A stretch of 28,395 nt of DNA from Bacillota bacterium. GTDB taxonomy: Bacteria; Bacillota; Clostridia; Christensenellales; SZUA-584. Below the pieces are notes generated by a model. The model was given only the letters and a program-made list of their open reading frames with translations. It ran no database searches and was not told where the DNA came from. This document shows, piece after piece, positions 1-7,965 of the stretch (position 1 is the stretch's first letter; each line of letters opens with the position of its first letter). The translations under genes were made by a program, and so were the position numbers. Location of the stretch: positions 1-28,395 of the forward strand of contig JAEYKW010000034.1 of assembly GCA_023408075.1 (NCBI GenBank), given 5' to 3'.

Positions 1-54
1 ACGCCGATAGTACTTGGCTGGAAACGGCCCGGGAGGGTAGGTAGCTGCCGGATT
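1..54 (+). rRNA. rrf: 5S ribosomal RNA, 3' end (partial)
   Basis: The first ~54 bases match the 3' third of a bacterial 5S rRNA: the CGCCGATAGTACTTGGC block, then the loop-E/helix-IV region ending in GGGTAGGTAGCTGCCGG. The 5' part lies outside the window, so an rRNA operon on the plus strand probably ends here. The exact 3' end is uncertain by a few bases. It is followed 30 bases later by a hairpin terminator. Confidence 0.88.
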
Positions 55-83
55 CAATTTTCAATATATTCTCTTTTACGGGG

Positions 84-122
84 AGCCCGCTTGCATATCG
101 CATGGCGGGCTTCTTGCTTTTT
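84..122 (+). terminator. rho-independent terminator of the rRNA operon
   Basis: AGCCCGC (84-90) pairs with GCGGGCT (105-111) around a 14-base loop and is followed by a T-rich run (TTCTTGCTTTTT). Its position just after 5S rRNA makes it the expected operon terminator. Confidence 0.8.
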
Positions 123-230
123 ATGGAATGTGCTAAGCAAATAAAAAAGCCTGCAGTTGTATAATCATCGGACAAAGGTATCAACGATAAAATATAAAAA
201 CAGACAGGCGACACGGGATTAGACCGCATA

Positions 231-261
231 TTTTAAGGCATAAAAGAAGATCGCCTTAAAA
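231..261. repeat. perfect 9-bp inverted repeat in AT-rich spacer
   Basis: TTTTAAGGC (231-239) and GCCTTAAAA (253-261) form perfect arms around a 13-base loop. No T-run follows on either strand, so it is not an obvious terminator. It sits in the ~350-base AT-rich spacer (123-473) between the rRNA operon and the CBS gene. A smaller hairpin, CGGCA (374-378)/TGCCG (385-389), lies nearer the gene. I see no other gene or RNA in this spacer. Confidence 0.55.
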
Positions 262-473
262 GTAATAAAAAAAACAATAACGGTTATGACCATTATAGTA
301 TAAAACCATTGGTGAATAGAATAGAAAAAACTTAGCTATTCTAAATTTTTATGTTAAATATTTTAACGAACGACGGCAATTGAGTGCCGGGAATATTAAA
401 AAATTGAAGATATATTAAAAAAACAACATATTGACGCCATATGCAGGGCAAAATAATGCGCGGAGGTGAAAAA

Positions 474-902
474 ATGAAAGTTAAAGATATTATGTCAACG
501 GATATTGCGTGCATCGGTATGGAAGATACGATTCAAAAGGCGGCACAGCTCATGAAACGGTATGATGTGGGCTCTATACCTGTCTGCCAGCAGGGGGAGG
601 TTGTCGGCATTTTAACAGACAGAGATATTGCTTTAAGAAGCGTTGCCGAAGGACAAGACACGACACAGCAGTCTGTTCGTGATGTGATGTCGGGAGACCT
701 TGTTGTGGGTGAACCCGATATGAACGTTCACGAAGCCGCTGTGATGATGAGCCAGAACCAAATCAGGAGATTGCCGATCGTCAATAATGGTCATCTTGTG
801 GGTATTGTGGCACTTGGGGATTTATCGCTGGAGCCGGAGCTGCAGGATGATGCGGAGGAAGCACTCAGTTACATTTCGGAACCGGGCGGACAATTCGAAT
901 AG
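474..902 (+). CDS. tandem CBS-domain protein
   Basis: This 142-residue protein is almost entirely two CBS domains, at about residues 7-57 (VKDIMSTDIACI ... VGILTDRDIA) and 70-122 (VRDVMSGDLVV ... VGIVALGDL). The two form a Bateman module, which in known families binds adenosine nucleotides. There is no attached enzyme or membrane domain, so the target is unknown. The ATG at 474 is chosen because GGAGGTG (462-468) lies just before it. An upstream in-frame ATG at 441 has no such site. The C-terminal ~20 residues are acidic. The gene stands alone, between the rRNA operon terminator and a terminator at 982-1020. A stand-alone CBS-pair protein is sure; its role is not. Confidence 0.9.
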   Translation: MKVKDIMSTDIACIGMEDTIQKAAQLMKRYDVGSIPVCQQGEVVGILTDRDIALRSVAEGQDTTQQSVRDVMSGDLVVGEPDMNVHEAAVMMSQNQIRRLPIVNNGHLVGIVALGDLSLEPELQDDAEEALSYISEPGGQFE

Positions 903-981
903 GTAAAGAGTTTTAAGAGACAGTCATCCATGAGACAGTATTCCAGAAATCTGTTATGGACGACCTGATCGAATGCAAATT

Positions 982-1020
982 AAAAAGCAAGGTAACCGTT
1001 GAAAGTTCCCTTGCTTTTTT
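982..1020. terminator. bidirectional rho-independent terminator
   Basis: AAAAAGCAAGG (982-992) pairs with CCTTGCTTTTTT (1009-1020). The plus strand ends in a T6 run and the minus strand in CTTTTTAATTT, so the hairpin can end both the CBS gene and the convergent BlaR1-like gene. Confidence 0.82.
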
Positions 1021-1048
1021 GACTTGGTCATAGCCTTTGAATTATTTT

Positions 1049-2818
1049 TTAAGAAAGCTCAGTATCGATATTCGTTTGAGAAAACTCGTACCAGTCCGCA
1101 CCTTTCTTTCCGGATTGTTCATTCATGAAGGAATCAAAAGCTTCCTTTGCAGCGGATTGATTGTTTATGAAGTAGGTTATGGCCATGTTCGTACCGTCCT
1201 GACTGGACTGACTGTACCCTAACTTGTCAGTTGTATAGGCCGTTGAGTCGAATTCCAACTTTCCGACGCCGCTATCGGCAGCGCCGCCTGAAAAAAGAAA
1301 TGTTCCATCCGCTTTTAGCTCTGTTAGCCCCCTGTACACAATCAGATACCCATAAACTGTACCGTTCATATAATGCAGGACTTCATAAAACTGTGGGTTT
1401 CCGCCTACTGATAATTCAAGAACAACCTCAGGCACGTTGTCGCCGTCCATGTCGAGTACCGTAAAGTGTGTGACATCAAAGACAGTTTCATAGATCTCTT
1501 TGTTGGTTAAGAAGTCGTTCAAATATAACTTCTTCTTATTATCCGTACTGAAAAATTCAGCTTTGTTCTGCAGTACCGCATTGTACGCCGCCAAAGCCGG
1601 GCTATTGTCAGAAGAAGGGGTTGTCGAAACAACGGGGGTATCCGTTATCGCAGGGGGTGTGGAAGCTTCAGCATCAGGACTTGTTGAAACACTGGGAGTG
1701 CCCGATACTGCGGGCGATTGAGAAGTTTCATCAGGCATCTGAGTGATATTTGCCGCACCAAGCGCCATGCCGCAGCCGGCAAGCAGCAGTGCCAAAACAA
1801 GAGATACGGCAACCACGAATACGCCTTTTCTTTTATATGCCATGATATTTTCCAGCCTTTCTTTTAATTCGCGTTTTCCTTCACACATCGTTGTTGTGAC
1901 GACACCGGCCGGGAGCCGTTTGCTCGACGCAATGGTGAGAAGGGTCTCTCCGTAGGCCTGCCGCTCCGCAGCATCCAGAGAGCGTAACACCGCCTCGTCA
2001 CATGATAGCTCGCAAGTCCGGCTGACCTCCCGGCGCACCAATATCATCAGCGGATTGAACCAGTGAAAAGCGCTGACGAATACGGCAAACCATTTGTACA
2101 GCAGGTCGCGGCGGCGGTAATGTGTCATTTCATGCCGGAGGATATGCTGAAGCTCCGGCTTCATTCCGTTTTCGGTAAACGCCTGATGCGGAATCATGAT
2201 GCACGGGGATAAGAATCCGATCAGCATGGGCGTGTTGATATACGGATTGCAGGCAATCTGCACGCGCGCGCTACCGCGCAGCTGTGCAAACACCTCCAAG
2301 TCTTTGGGATGGGGGCGGGTGCTGGTCTTTCTTAACTTCCGGCTGAAACGCAAGTAAGCGATGATGAACCAGCCGAAATACAGCGCCGCTCCCAGGAGCC
2401 ATATGGTTGTCAGATGATCCAAAGCAAATGTCCAAAGACGCGTTGGTTCGGGCACTGCCGAAAGCCTCGGGCTCGGTTCAGCGTTGCTGTTCAGAGCTGT
2501 TCCGGGTGCAGCGATCTCCGGTGAGATGATTTGCTCATTGCCCTGCGGTATACTGTCTCCCTGCGTTTCACCATTGTCATTGTCTGGGACGGCGATCGCT
2601 GAAAGCTGTGTTATATCTGTTTGGGAAATGAACCTGTTTATGATGCTGCCGTCGAAGGACAAAGGCAACGCCAACCGCAGCAGCACCAGCAGCCAGATAT
2701 AATACTGAAACGTTTTGGAGACTTTATTCTTCAACAGCGGCCGCAGTGCAAGAAGGACCAGTGTGAGGACTGAGCCGGATACGCTGAGCGATAGTACGGT
2801 CAGGATCGTATTGTTCAT
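1049..2818 (-). CDS. M56 family (BlaR1/MecR1-like) membrane metallopeptidase with lipoprotein-like C-terminal domain
   Basis: This 589-residue protein has membrane segments near residues 4-24, 38-55, 135-156 and 332-350. The M56 zinc site HEMTH is at 229-233, with the downstream CELSCDE motif at 269-275. In BlaR1/MecR1 such a protease relays an outside signal and causes cleavage of the BlaI/MecI repressor. The usual penicillin-binding sensor domain is absent. After the last membrane segment come a lipobox-like LAGC (346-349), a Ser/Thr/Pro-rich linker (~360-408) and a ~180-residue domain with a calcium-loop-like DMDGDN (456-461). The signal is therefore probably not a beta-lactam. It follows the blaI-like gene with a 4-nt ATGA overlap and ends at the shared terminator (982-1020). 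Confidence 0.88.
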   Translation of the reverse strand: MNNTILTVLSLSVSGSVLTLVLLALRPLLKNKVSKTFQYYIWLLVLLRLALPLSFDGSIINRFISQTDITQLSAIAVPDNDNGETQGDSIPQGNEQIISPEIAAPGTALNSNAEPSPRLSAVPEPTRLWTFALDHLTTIWLLGAALYFGWFIIAYLRFSRKLRKTSTRPHPKDLEVFAQLRGSARVQIACNPYINTPMLIGFLSPCIMIPHQAFTENGMKPELQHILRHEMTHYRRRDLLYKWFAVFVSAFHWFNPLMILVRREVSRTCELSCDEAVLRSLDAAERQAYGETLLTIASSKRLPAGVVTTTMCEGKRELKERLENIMAYKRKGVFVVAVSLVLALLLAGCGMALGAANITQMPDETSQSPAVSGTPSVSTSPDAEASTPPAITDTPVVSTTPSSDNSPALAAYNAVLQNKAEFFSTDNKKKLYLNDFLTNKEIYETVFDVTHFTVLDMDGDNVPEVVLELSVGGNPQFYEVLHYMNGTVYGYLIVYRGLTELKADGTFLFSGGAADSGVGKLEFDSTAYTTDKLGYSQSSQDGTNMAITYFINNQSAAKEAFDSFMNEQSGKKGADWYEFSQTNIDTELS

Positions 2819-3195
2819 CTTTTTTTGCCGCTCCGTAATATATTTTGTAGTTCGTTGATGTCGTCATCACTCAGTTTTTTTGATGATAAAAACGAGGCAA
2901 TCAGATTTTTCGCGCTGCCCTTGTAGAGCTTGTCGATCAACGCCTGCGTCGTATACTCATTATAATCATCCTCCGTGATACAAGGATAATAATAAAAGAC
3001 TTCCCGTCTTTCCTGCGCCACGACGCCCTTGCTTTGCAGGCGATACAGCAATGTCTTTGCGGTGGAACCCTCCCAACCGGTTTTTTTGCAGATCGCTTTG
3101 CGAATGTCGGCAACAGGCAAAGCAGTCTTCGCATCCCACAATACCCGCATGATCTCAAGTTCGGAATCGGCTATTCTTTCAGCCAGCCTGTTCAT
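2815..3195 (-). CDS. BlaI/MecI/CopY-family transcriptional repressor
   Basis: The 126-residue protein has the BlaI winged helix across residues ~5-80 (ADSELEIMRVLWD, then WEGSTAKTLLYRLQSKGVV) and a C-terminal dimerisation part. Length and order match the family. In known systems such repressors bind dyads over their own promoter and are inactivated by proteolysis triggered by BlaR1. Here it is the first gene of a two-gene operon, its stop overlapping the start of the M56 protease gene. AAGAGG lies 7 bases before the ATG. Two operator-like dyads and a TTGACA promoter lie directly upstream. Confidence 0.92.
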   Translation of the reverse strand: MNRLAERIADSELEIMRVLWDAKTALPVADIRKAICKKTGWEGSTAKTLLYRLQSKGVVAQERREVFYYYPCITEDDYNEYTTQALIDKLYKGSAKNLIASFLSSKKLSDDDINELQNILRSGKKR

Positions 3196-3213
3196 GTAAA
3201 AACCTCTTCTCCA

Positions 3214-3274
3214 GACTACTATTGTAACCCGATTTCTTTAATCATAGACTACAGCAGTAATCCGATGTTGTCAA
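3214..3274 (-). promoter_or_regulatory. promoter and two BlaI-type operator dyads of the blaI/blaR1-like operon
   Basis: On the minus strand TTGACA (3269-3274) is followed after 17 bases by TAGTCT (3246-3251). Two copies of GACTAC-N4-GTAA lie at 3214-3228 and 3247-3262, 33 bases apart (about three helical turns). The upstream copy covers the -10 and the other lies in the leader. Their TAC-N4-GTA cores agree with the family's TACAnnTGTA-type sites, which supports autorepression. Confidence 0.68.
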
Positions 3275-3345
3275 GATGATTCTGCTCATTTTCATTTCAA
3301 TTAATTATGCCAATTATAAACATCGCTTTAAATAAATCAGATGAA

Positions 3346-3399
3346 ATGTGTTGACATGCCTAGAATATCTATGTATTATATGCCTAGACGATCTATGTA
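3346..3399 (+). promoter_or_regulatory. padR promoter with tandem operator-like repeats
   Basis: TTGACA (3351-3356) and TATTAT (3374-3379) are separated by 17 bases, a near-consensus promoter. Two 20-base direct repeats (3356-3375 and 3380-3399) differ at two positions. Each has a TAGA-N3-TCTA dyad. One covers the spacer and the other the start-site region, as expected for autorepression by the PadR protein. ATGT-N4-ACAT at 3346-3357 is a further PadR-like half-site pair. Confidence 0.72.
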
Positions 3400-3412
3400 A
3401 AAGGTGGATGTG

Positions 3413-3757
3413 ATGGAAAGTATTAATAAGGGGCTGATGGCCGGATCAACCGCACTCATGGTGATGCATCTGCTAAGCGAAAAGGATATGTATGGCTATG
3501 AGATTGTGAGAGAACTCGAGAACAGATCGGAGAACGTTTTTTCACTTAAAGAAGGCACGCTTTACCCGGTGCTGCACGGGCTGGAGAAAGACGGCTTTGC
3601 CGCTTCGTATATGCAGCAGTCGGATACGGGGAAACAGAGAAAATACTACGCACTGACTAAAAAAGGCATCGGTGCTCTCACTCAGAAAAAAGAAGAATGG
3701 AAGCGCTATTCCAAGGGTGTCAATACTGTGATTGGAGAATTGGAGTATGCAAAATAG
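3413..3757 (+). CDS. PadR-family transcriptional regulator
   Basis: This 114-residue protein shows the PadR winged helix: GSTALMVMHLLSEKDMYGYEI (helix 1-2, recognisable MYGYEI), FSLKEGTLYPVLHGLEKDGF (recognition helix) and RKYYALTKKG (wing). PadR proteins are usually repressors of adjacent membrane-protein genes. The ATG at 3413 is preferred over the in-frame GTG at 3404 because AGGTGG (3402-3407) lies 5 bases upstream of it. Its end overlaps the next gene by 11 nt, so the two are translated together. Direct repeats over the promoter suggest autoregulation. Confidence 0.93.
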   Translation: MESINKGLMAGSTALMVMHLLSEKDMYGYEIVRELENRSENVFSLKEGTLYPVLHGLEKDGFAASYMQQSDTGKQRKYYALTKKGIGALTQKKEEWKRYSKGVNTVIGELEYAK

Positions 3758-5030
3758 AAATGAGTATCTCGATACGGTTTGTAAGCAGATTCACTTCCGG
3801 GCCGCGCGCAAAACGATAAGAGGCGAGCTTGAGGCGCACATTGACGACAGGGTTGGGGAAGGCAGGAGCGCAGAGGAGGCCATTGAGGCGATGGGCGACG
3901 CGGTGCAGACGGGAAAGGCGCTGAGCAGCATTCACAAGCCGCGCTTTGAATGGCGTGTGGTGTTATGCATGCTGCTGCTGAGCGCGTTAAGCACTGTATT
4001 ATCCTTTTCGATGACGGAATACGGCAGTTACATTTTCCCCCAAAGTGTATATGGAGAAATTATTAAGCCGATGCTGTACGGGCTTATATTGATGACAGGC
4101 ATGTATCTGTTGAAATATTCGCTGCTGGAACGTCTGCGATATGTGTTTTACGGTGCAGCCTTGTTTTATTGTGCTTTATATCTCATCACATACGATTTTT
4201 CTTATCCGGGCGGGGCATACGGGACATTGCTCTATCAAACACCCGTGATCGTTTTTTCGACGCTGCTTTTTATATTAGGGCTCGTCGGGCTTATTGCTTA
4301 TGACGGAAAAAAACACACATCGAATTTTGTGATATTAATCATTCTCAGTATCGCGTCTATTGTTATAATGGATGTTGTGTCATCGGTATATGCGCTTTTG
4401 CTCGCCATTGTGTATATCGCTGTTTTTGTTGCGTTTCGCTTTAAGAAGAGAGCGCAGTTCTGGCCACAAATATCCATATACATCAGTTTCATTGTTATAA
4501 GCTTTGCGCTTTGCACACTACTCATTCACAGAGGATTTTACGCATTTAATACGGACATTTCTTCCGGCAGCAGTCGGGAAGCTCAATACCTTCTCGCAAA
4601 ATCCTATTTTATCGGCCAGTCGAAATACTGCGGTTGGACTCTGGATAGCAGCCGAACAAGCTTTGTAATCACTGCGATCATCGGTATGTATGGCTGGCTG
4701 CCGGGCTTGAGCGTTGCGGCCGTCTGCGGCACAATGGGCGTGCTGATGGTGATCAAAGCCTCGCGGATCGCACATACGTACGGGCGGCTGCTTGCGGTAG
4801 GAATCAGCGTCTACTTCCTTGTCCGGTTCGCGCTCCATTTTCTTTCGAATATGGGGCTGACCGGCGGATATTTCAGCCTTCCGTTTTTAAGCTTCGGGCG
4901 TTTTGAATACATCGCGGACGCGGTGCTCATGGGTGTTTTCCTCTCGGTCTGGCGCAGGAGCACGTTTATGAAGGATGGAGCAGGAGCAAAGGAAACGATA
5001 ACAAAGGAAACGACCGTCTCGGCGCAATAG
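3747..5030 (+). CDS. HAAS-like domain fused to a SEDS (FtsW/RodA/SpoVE)-like membrane protein, catalytic Asp replaced
   Basis: The 427-residue protein starts with a ~60-residue soluble helical domain (RGELEAHIDDRVGEGRSAEE) like the HAAS/permease-prefix domain of PadR-linked proteins. About ten membrane segments follow. The C-terminal third aligns by eye with SEDS glycosyltransferases: IIGMYGWLPGL, YGRLLAVGI, then SNMGLTGGYFSLPFLSFG, the last corresponding to the NxGxxPxTGxxLPFISYGG block. In FtsW/RodA the loop before IGEELG reads HTDFIFA, whose Asp is needed for glycan polymerisation. Here it reads RTSFVIT, with Ser at about residue 305. It may therefore be inactive as a polymerase. ATG 3747 is used with GGAG at 3734-3737. 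Confidence 0.78.
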   Translation: MQNRNEYLDTVCKQIHFRAARKTIRGELEAHIDDRVGEGRSAEEAIEAMGDAVQTGKALSSIHKPRFEWRVVLCMLLLSALSTVLSFSMTEYGSYIFPQSVYGEIIKPMLYGLILMTGMYLLKYSLLERLRYVFYGAALFYCALYLITYDFSYPGGAYGTLLYQTPVIVFSTLLFILGLVGLIAYDGKKHTSNFVILIILSIASIVIMDVVSSVYALLLAIVYIAVFVAFRFKKRAQFWPQISIYISFIVISFALCTLLIHRGFYAFNTDISSGSSREAQYLLAKSYFIGQSKYCGWTLDSSRTSFVITAIIGMYGWLPGLSVAAVCGTMGVLMVIKASRIAHTYGRLLAVGISVYFLVRFALHFLSNMGLTGGYFSLPFLSFGRFEYIADAVLMGVFLSVWRRSTFMKDGAGAKETITKETTVSAQ

Positions 5031-5048
5031 TGCGATTCCAGACTGAAT

Positions 5049-5073
5049 AAAGGGGACTCTGCTCCCCTTTTTC
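5049..5073 (+). terminator. rho-independent terminator after the padR operon
   Basis: AAAGGGGA (5049-5056) pairs perfectly with TCCCCTTT (5063-5070) around a 6-base loop, followed by further T residues. It lies 19 bases after the stop of the SEDS-like gene. Confidence 0.87.
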
Positions 5074-5163
5074 TTTTTGTGCAAAAATTTGTTATGATGA
5101 GTGTGACCTTTCCGGCAAGATTTGCCTCTTTTAGAGTGAACCGGTTCGGGAAGGAAGTGTGCA

Positions 5164-5727
5164 ATGGAGATATCAAGCTATTACGGGCGGGAGCGGACGC
5201 AAAGCATGAATGAAGCGGATTATTTCAACAAAATATACGACGATACATATCCCGAGATATTGAAGTTCGTCGTCATCAAAACAAGCCGCGCCGACCAGGT
5301 GGACGATATCATGCAAAACGTCTATTTTAATTTCTACTCGCGGATATTGAAAAAAGGCTATGGTGATATCCGGTTTCCGGAAGCCTTTATCATCAAGCTC
5401 ACTGAGAAAGAATTGGCGAAGCACTACAAAAAATCCGCCGCAAAAAGAGAAAACGAAACGGATCTTGGCGGCAGCGAGGAAATCATCGAAGCGGATGGTA
5501 TTTCGTTTGAAACCTTGATTGACAATAAACAGGCCTTAGAGGCTGTGCACGGCGTCGCGTCCCAGCTGCCGCTGCTGACTTTCAAGGCTTTCGTTCTTTT
5601 TTACTATTACGATATGTCCGTTGCAAAAATCGCCGAGAATTTAACCATCAGTGAGCAGAACGTGAAGACCAGACTATGGCGCGCGAGAAACGCGGTCAGA
5701 AAGGAATTGAATCATGATGAGCAATAA
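5164..5727 (+). CDS. ECF-type RNA polymerase sigma factor
   Basis: The 187-residue protein has sigma region 2 at ~20-70 (FNKIYDDTYPEILKFVVIKT, DQVDDIMQNVYFNFYSRI) and region 4 at ~128-180 (LPLLTFKAFVLFYYYDMSVAKIAENL..ISEQNVKTRLWRARNAVRKEL), the usual sigma-70 group 4 arrangement. It would direct RNA polymerase to a small regulon, held back by the membrane protein encoded next. AAGGAAG (5151-5157) is 6 bases before the ATG at 5164. A later in-frame ATG (5206) lacks such a site. The last 14 bases overlap the following gene. A possible -10 (TATGAT, 5093-5098) lies upstream, without a clear -35. Confidence 0.92.
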   Translation: MEISSYYGRERTQSMNEADYFNKIYDDTYPEILKFVVIKTSRADQVDDIMQNVYFNFYSRILKKGYGDIRFPEAFIIKLTEKELAKHYKKSAAKRENETDLGGSEEIIEADGISFETLIDNKQALEAVHGVASQLPLLTFKAFVLFYYYDMSVAKIAENLTISEQNVKTRLWRARNAVRKELNHDEQ

Positions 5728-7246
5728 AGAACATCAATTTTATAAAGTAGCGATAAGCGGTATGCTGCCCGGTCGGGACAGCATCAGAAACAAGGTGCTG
5801 AAGCAGGGGGTAACGGCTGAAAGGGCGCGCAGTGCCCGCAGATGGCTAATCCCTGTTGCGGCAGGCATCGCGATGCTCGCTGTGGTGTGTGTATCCGTCC
5901 CCTCGGTGCGCGCGGCAATCGCGCAGTGGTTCACGGTCAACCACAGCATACAGAATTATATTGTGCAGCCCGAGAATGCGAGGCCATCCACCCCTGAGCT
6001 CGACACGATCATCGATAAAACGATGACCGATGAAACAGCCGTCTCGAGCAGCATTGAGATAGCGAGCATTGCGCCCGAGTGGCAGGCGTGGGCCGACAAA
6101 TTAACCCCGAGCCTTGGAGATATGTTTTTCGACGGCAAAGAGCTCATGGTGTCTTTTAATATGGGCGGGGGTGCCGGAGAGCTTATTATGGGCGGCAATG
6201 GAGTTAACTGCCCATATAAAATCGGTGTATCGCTGAACAATCCCGGGTATGTGATATTGAACGGAGAAAAAGTGGCCCACAGCGTCAATTCTCAGCTTGC
6301 TGACTCCGATTATCTTGAGTACAATTCGTACATAAAACATGACGGCAGTATCAGCGACGAAGGCATGGCGCTCATTGAAGCGGACGAGAACGTTGCGTTT
6401 ACCGCAACGGTCGATTTCACTCATTCAAAAAACAATAATGCCATTAAGGCCGAAGACTTGCCCGAGGCAGACAGAGAGAAATATTATAAGGAAATACAAA
6501 GAATTCAGGCATACGACCCGGATTATGACCCAAAGGAGTTCAAGGCAGGCAGCAACAAGCTCGAAGGGATTCAGCAGGTAGAAATCCATATTCCCCTGAT
6601 GGCAACGGACTTTTCTTCTTCGACCGAAGTTAATGGCATGATCGTTCGCCAGAGTGACATTATTGGTATGGTAAGGCTGTGCTTTGGTTTTGACCCGGCG
6701 GCGGGATATCAGAACATGCAGAGCTATGAAATCAATAAGTCGGTCGAATTTTCGGGCAAAGGGACCTATGCATGGGCAGACAGGGACAGCGATCCTGGTT
6801 ACGTGACGTTTGTCAATAAGGCCGTGGATTTGGCGGGTGTAACGATGACCGCGAAGCGTATGGACTGCTATGCGTCCGGCGCGGAGCTTTACGTGAGCAT
6901 TACCTGCCCCGACAGCTGGGATGAACTTGACAAGCAAAATTTCCTGCGTAGTTTGATTCCTACTGTGAAAGGTGACGGGACAAGACTGAATACGAGCGGC
7001 GAACAATACGGCCTTCAGGAAAACGGGGAAGACTTTGGCATGTGCATTTATCTTGATATGCTTGCGTCAGAGCTCGATGCGATCGAAACGTTTGAAATTG
7101 AGATGATATTGAGTCGGTTTGCCGGATACGATGATGTGCCGTATGTGGAGGGCCAGCCGACAAAAATTAAAAAAGATGACGTGAAAGGCTGGCAGGAGGA
7201 ATCCATAACGCTGGAGGACTGCACGCTCTCATTCACGCTTCAATGA
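5714..7246 (+). CDS. membrane anti-sigma-factor-like protein (DUF4179-like)
   Basis: The 510-residue protein has a short cytoplasmic N-terminus (~43 residues, where it would bind the sigma factor), one membrane segment at ~44-63 (WLIPVAAGIAMLAVVCVSV) and a long extracytoplasmic domain of ~440 residues. This layout, with the gene overlapping an ECF sigma gene by 14 nt, is typical of clostridial anti-sigma proteins of the DUF4179 type. No zinc-binding HxxxCxxC motif is seen, so it is not a ZAS-type anti-sigma factor. The start is ATG at 5714, with a second ATG at 5717 and AAGGA (5701-5705) upstream. What the outer domain senses is unknown. Confidence 0.8.
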   Translation: MMSNKEHQFYKVAISGMLPGRDSIRNKVLKQGVTAERARSARRWLIPVAAGIAMLAVVCVSVPSVRAAIAQWFTVNHSIQNYIVQPENARPSTPELDTIIDKTMTDETAVSSSIEIASIAPEWQAWADKLTPSLGDMFFDGKELMVSFNMGGGAGELIMGGNGVNCPYKIGVSLNNPGYVILNGEKVAHSVNSQLADSDYLEYNSYIKHDGSISDEGMALIEADENVAFTATVDFTHSKNNNAIKAEDLPEADREKYYKEIQRIQAYDPDYDPKEFKAGSNKLEGIQQVEIHIPLMATDFSSSTEVNGMIVRQSDIIGMVRLCFGFDPAAGYQNMQSYEINKSVEFSGKGTYAWADRDSDPGYVTFVNKAVDLAGVTMTAKRMDCYASGAELYVSITCPDSWDELDKQNFLRSLIPTVKGDGTRLNTSGEQYGLQENGEDFGMCIYLDMLASELDAIETFEIEMILSRFAGYDDVPYVEGQPTKIKKDDVKGWQEESITLEDCTLSFTLQ

Positions 7247-7427
7247 GAGCGCGAGCACAAAAGAAGCCGCCATCGGCAGCTTCAGCTTGATGAACCCACC
7301 CGCCTGTCATGCACTCCACTACACAGTAAGGGACTATGCAGCGGAATGCACTCCATGGCTTTGCAGATGTGGGATTTCTCCTTGGCTCTTACTTGAAGAT
7401 GATCTTTGGAATGTTGTTAATACGCTG

Positions 7428-7466
7428 ACAGGCTGCTCTGTAGATATGGGCAGCCTGTTTGCTTTT
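7428..7466 (+). terminator. plus-strand hairpin terminator in the 7247-7464 spacer
   Basis: ACAGGCTGC (7428-7436) pairs perfectly with GCAGCCTGT (7450-7458), followed by TTGCTTTT. It would end transcription from the sigma/anti-sigma operon before the oppositely oriented GNAT gene. The spacer also holds a weaker hairpin (7263-7283) with no T-run and a 10-base direct repeat, ATGCACTCCA, at 7309 and 7346. I see no gene in it. Confidence 0.7.
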
Positions 7467-7959
7467 ACAATGCTTTTTCGAGCGCGTAGTCATCCATGAT
7501 GAAGCCGTTGCCGATATCCGTGACGCAAGCGTAAGCGACGCAAAAGCCGAGACGCTCATACGCCGCGAGCGAGCCTGTATTATGCTTGTTGCACTTGAGC
7601 CAAATGCGCGGCGTGTTGGTTTTCCCTGCTCTTTCTTCAATGGCATCCATCATCGCGCGCGCAATGCCCAGCCCGCGGCAGCTTTGCCGCACGTAGAGCT
7701 TGCTCAAGAAAAGCCCCGTGTCATCCGGTACCGCTGCGCTGTAGCCGCACGGCTCGCCATCCAAAAACGCGATGTCGTACACAGCGCCGCTTCGCATATC
7801 TTTGACGATGGAGTCAGCGGACTGAAACCGCTCGAGCATATAACTGATCTGATCCATCGTGATGATGTTCGCGTAATGCTGCGTCCATATTTCCTGCGCG
7901 AGCGCTGCAAGCAGCGGCGCGTCCGTAACGTCCGCAATCTTTATTGATATATCCGACAT
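7465..7959 (-). CDS. GNAT-family N-acetyltransferase
   Basis: The 164-residue protein fits the GNAT fold over its full length. Motif A is at ~90-105 (LYVRQSCRGLGIARAMM, with the acetyl-CoA-binding RGLGIA), and the C-terminal motif B region reads NTGSLAAYERLGF. It should transfer an acetyl group from acetyl-CoA to an amine; the substrate cannot be told. It lies 6 bases after the flavin-reductase-like gene on the same strand, so the two are probably co-transcribed. Confidence 0.9.
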   Translation of the reverse strand: MSDISIKIADVTDAPLLAALAQEIWTQHYANIITMDQISYMLERFQSADSIVKDMRSGAVYDIAFLDGEPCGYSAAVPDDTGLFLSKLYVRQSCRGLGIARAMMDAIEERAGKTNTPRIWLKCNKHNTGSLAAYERLGFCVAYACVTDIGNGFIMDDYALEKAL

Positions 7960-7965
7960 ACCAGG

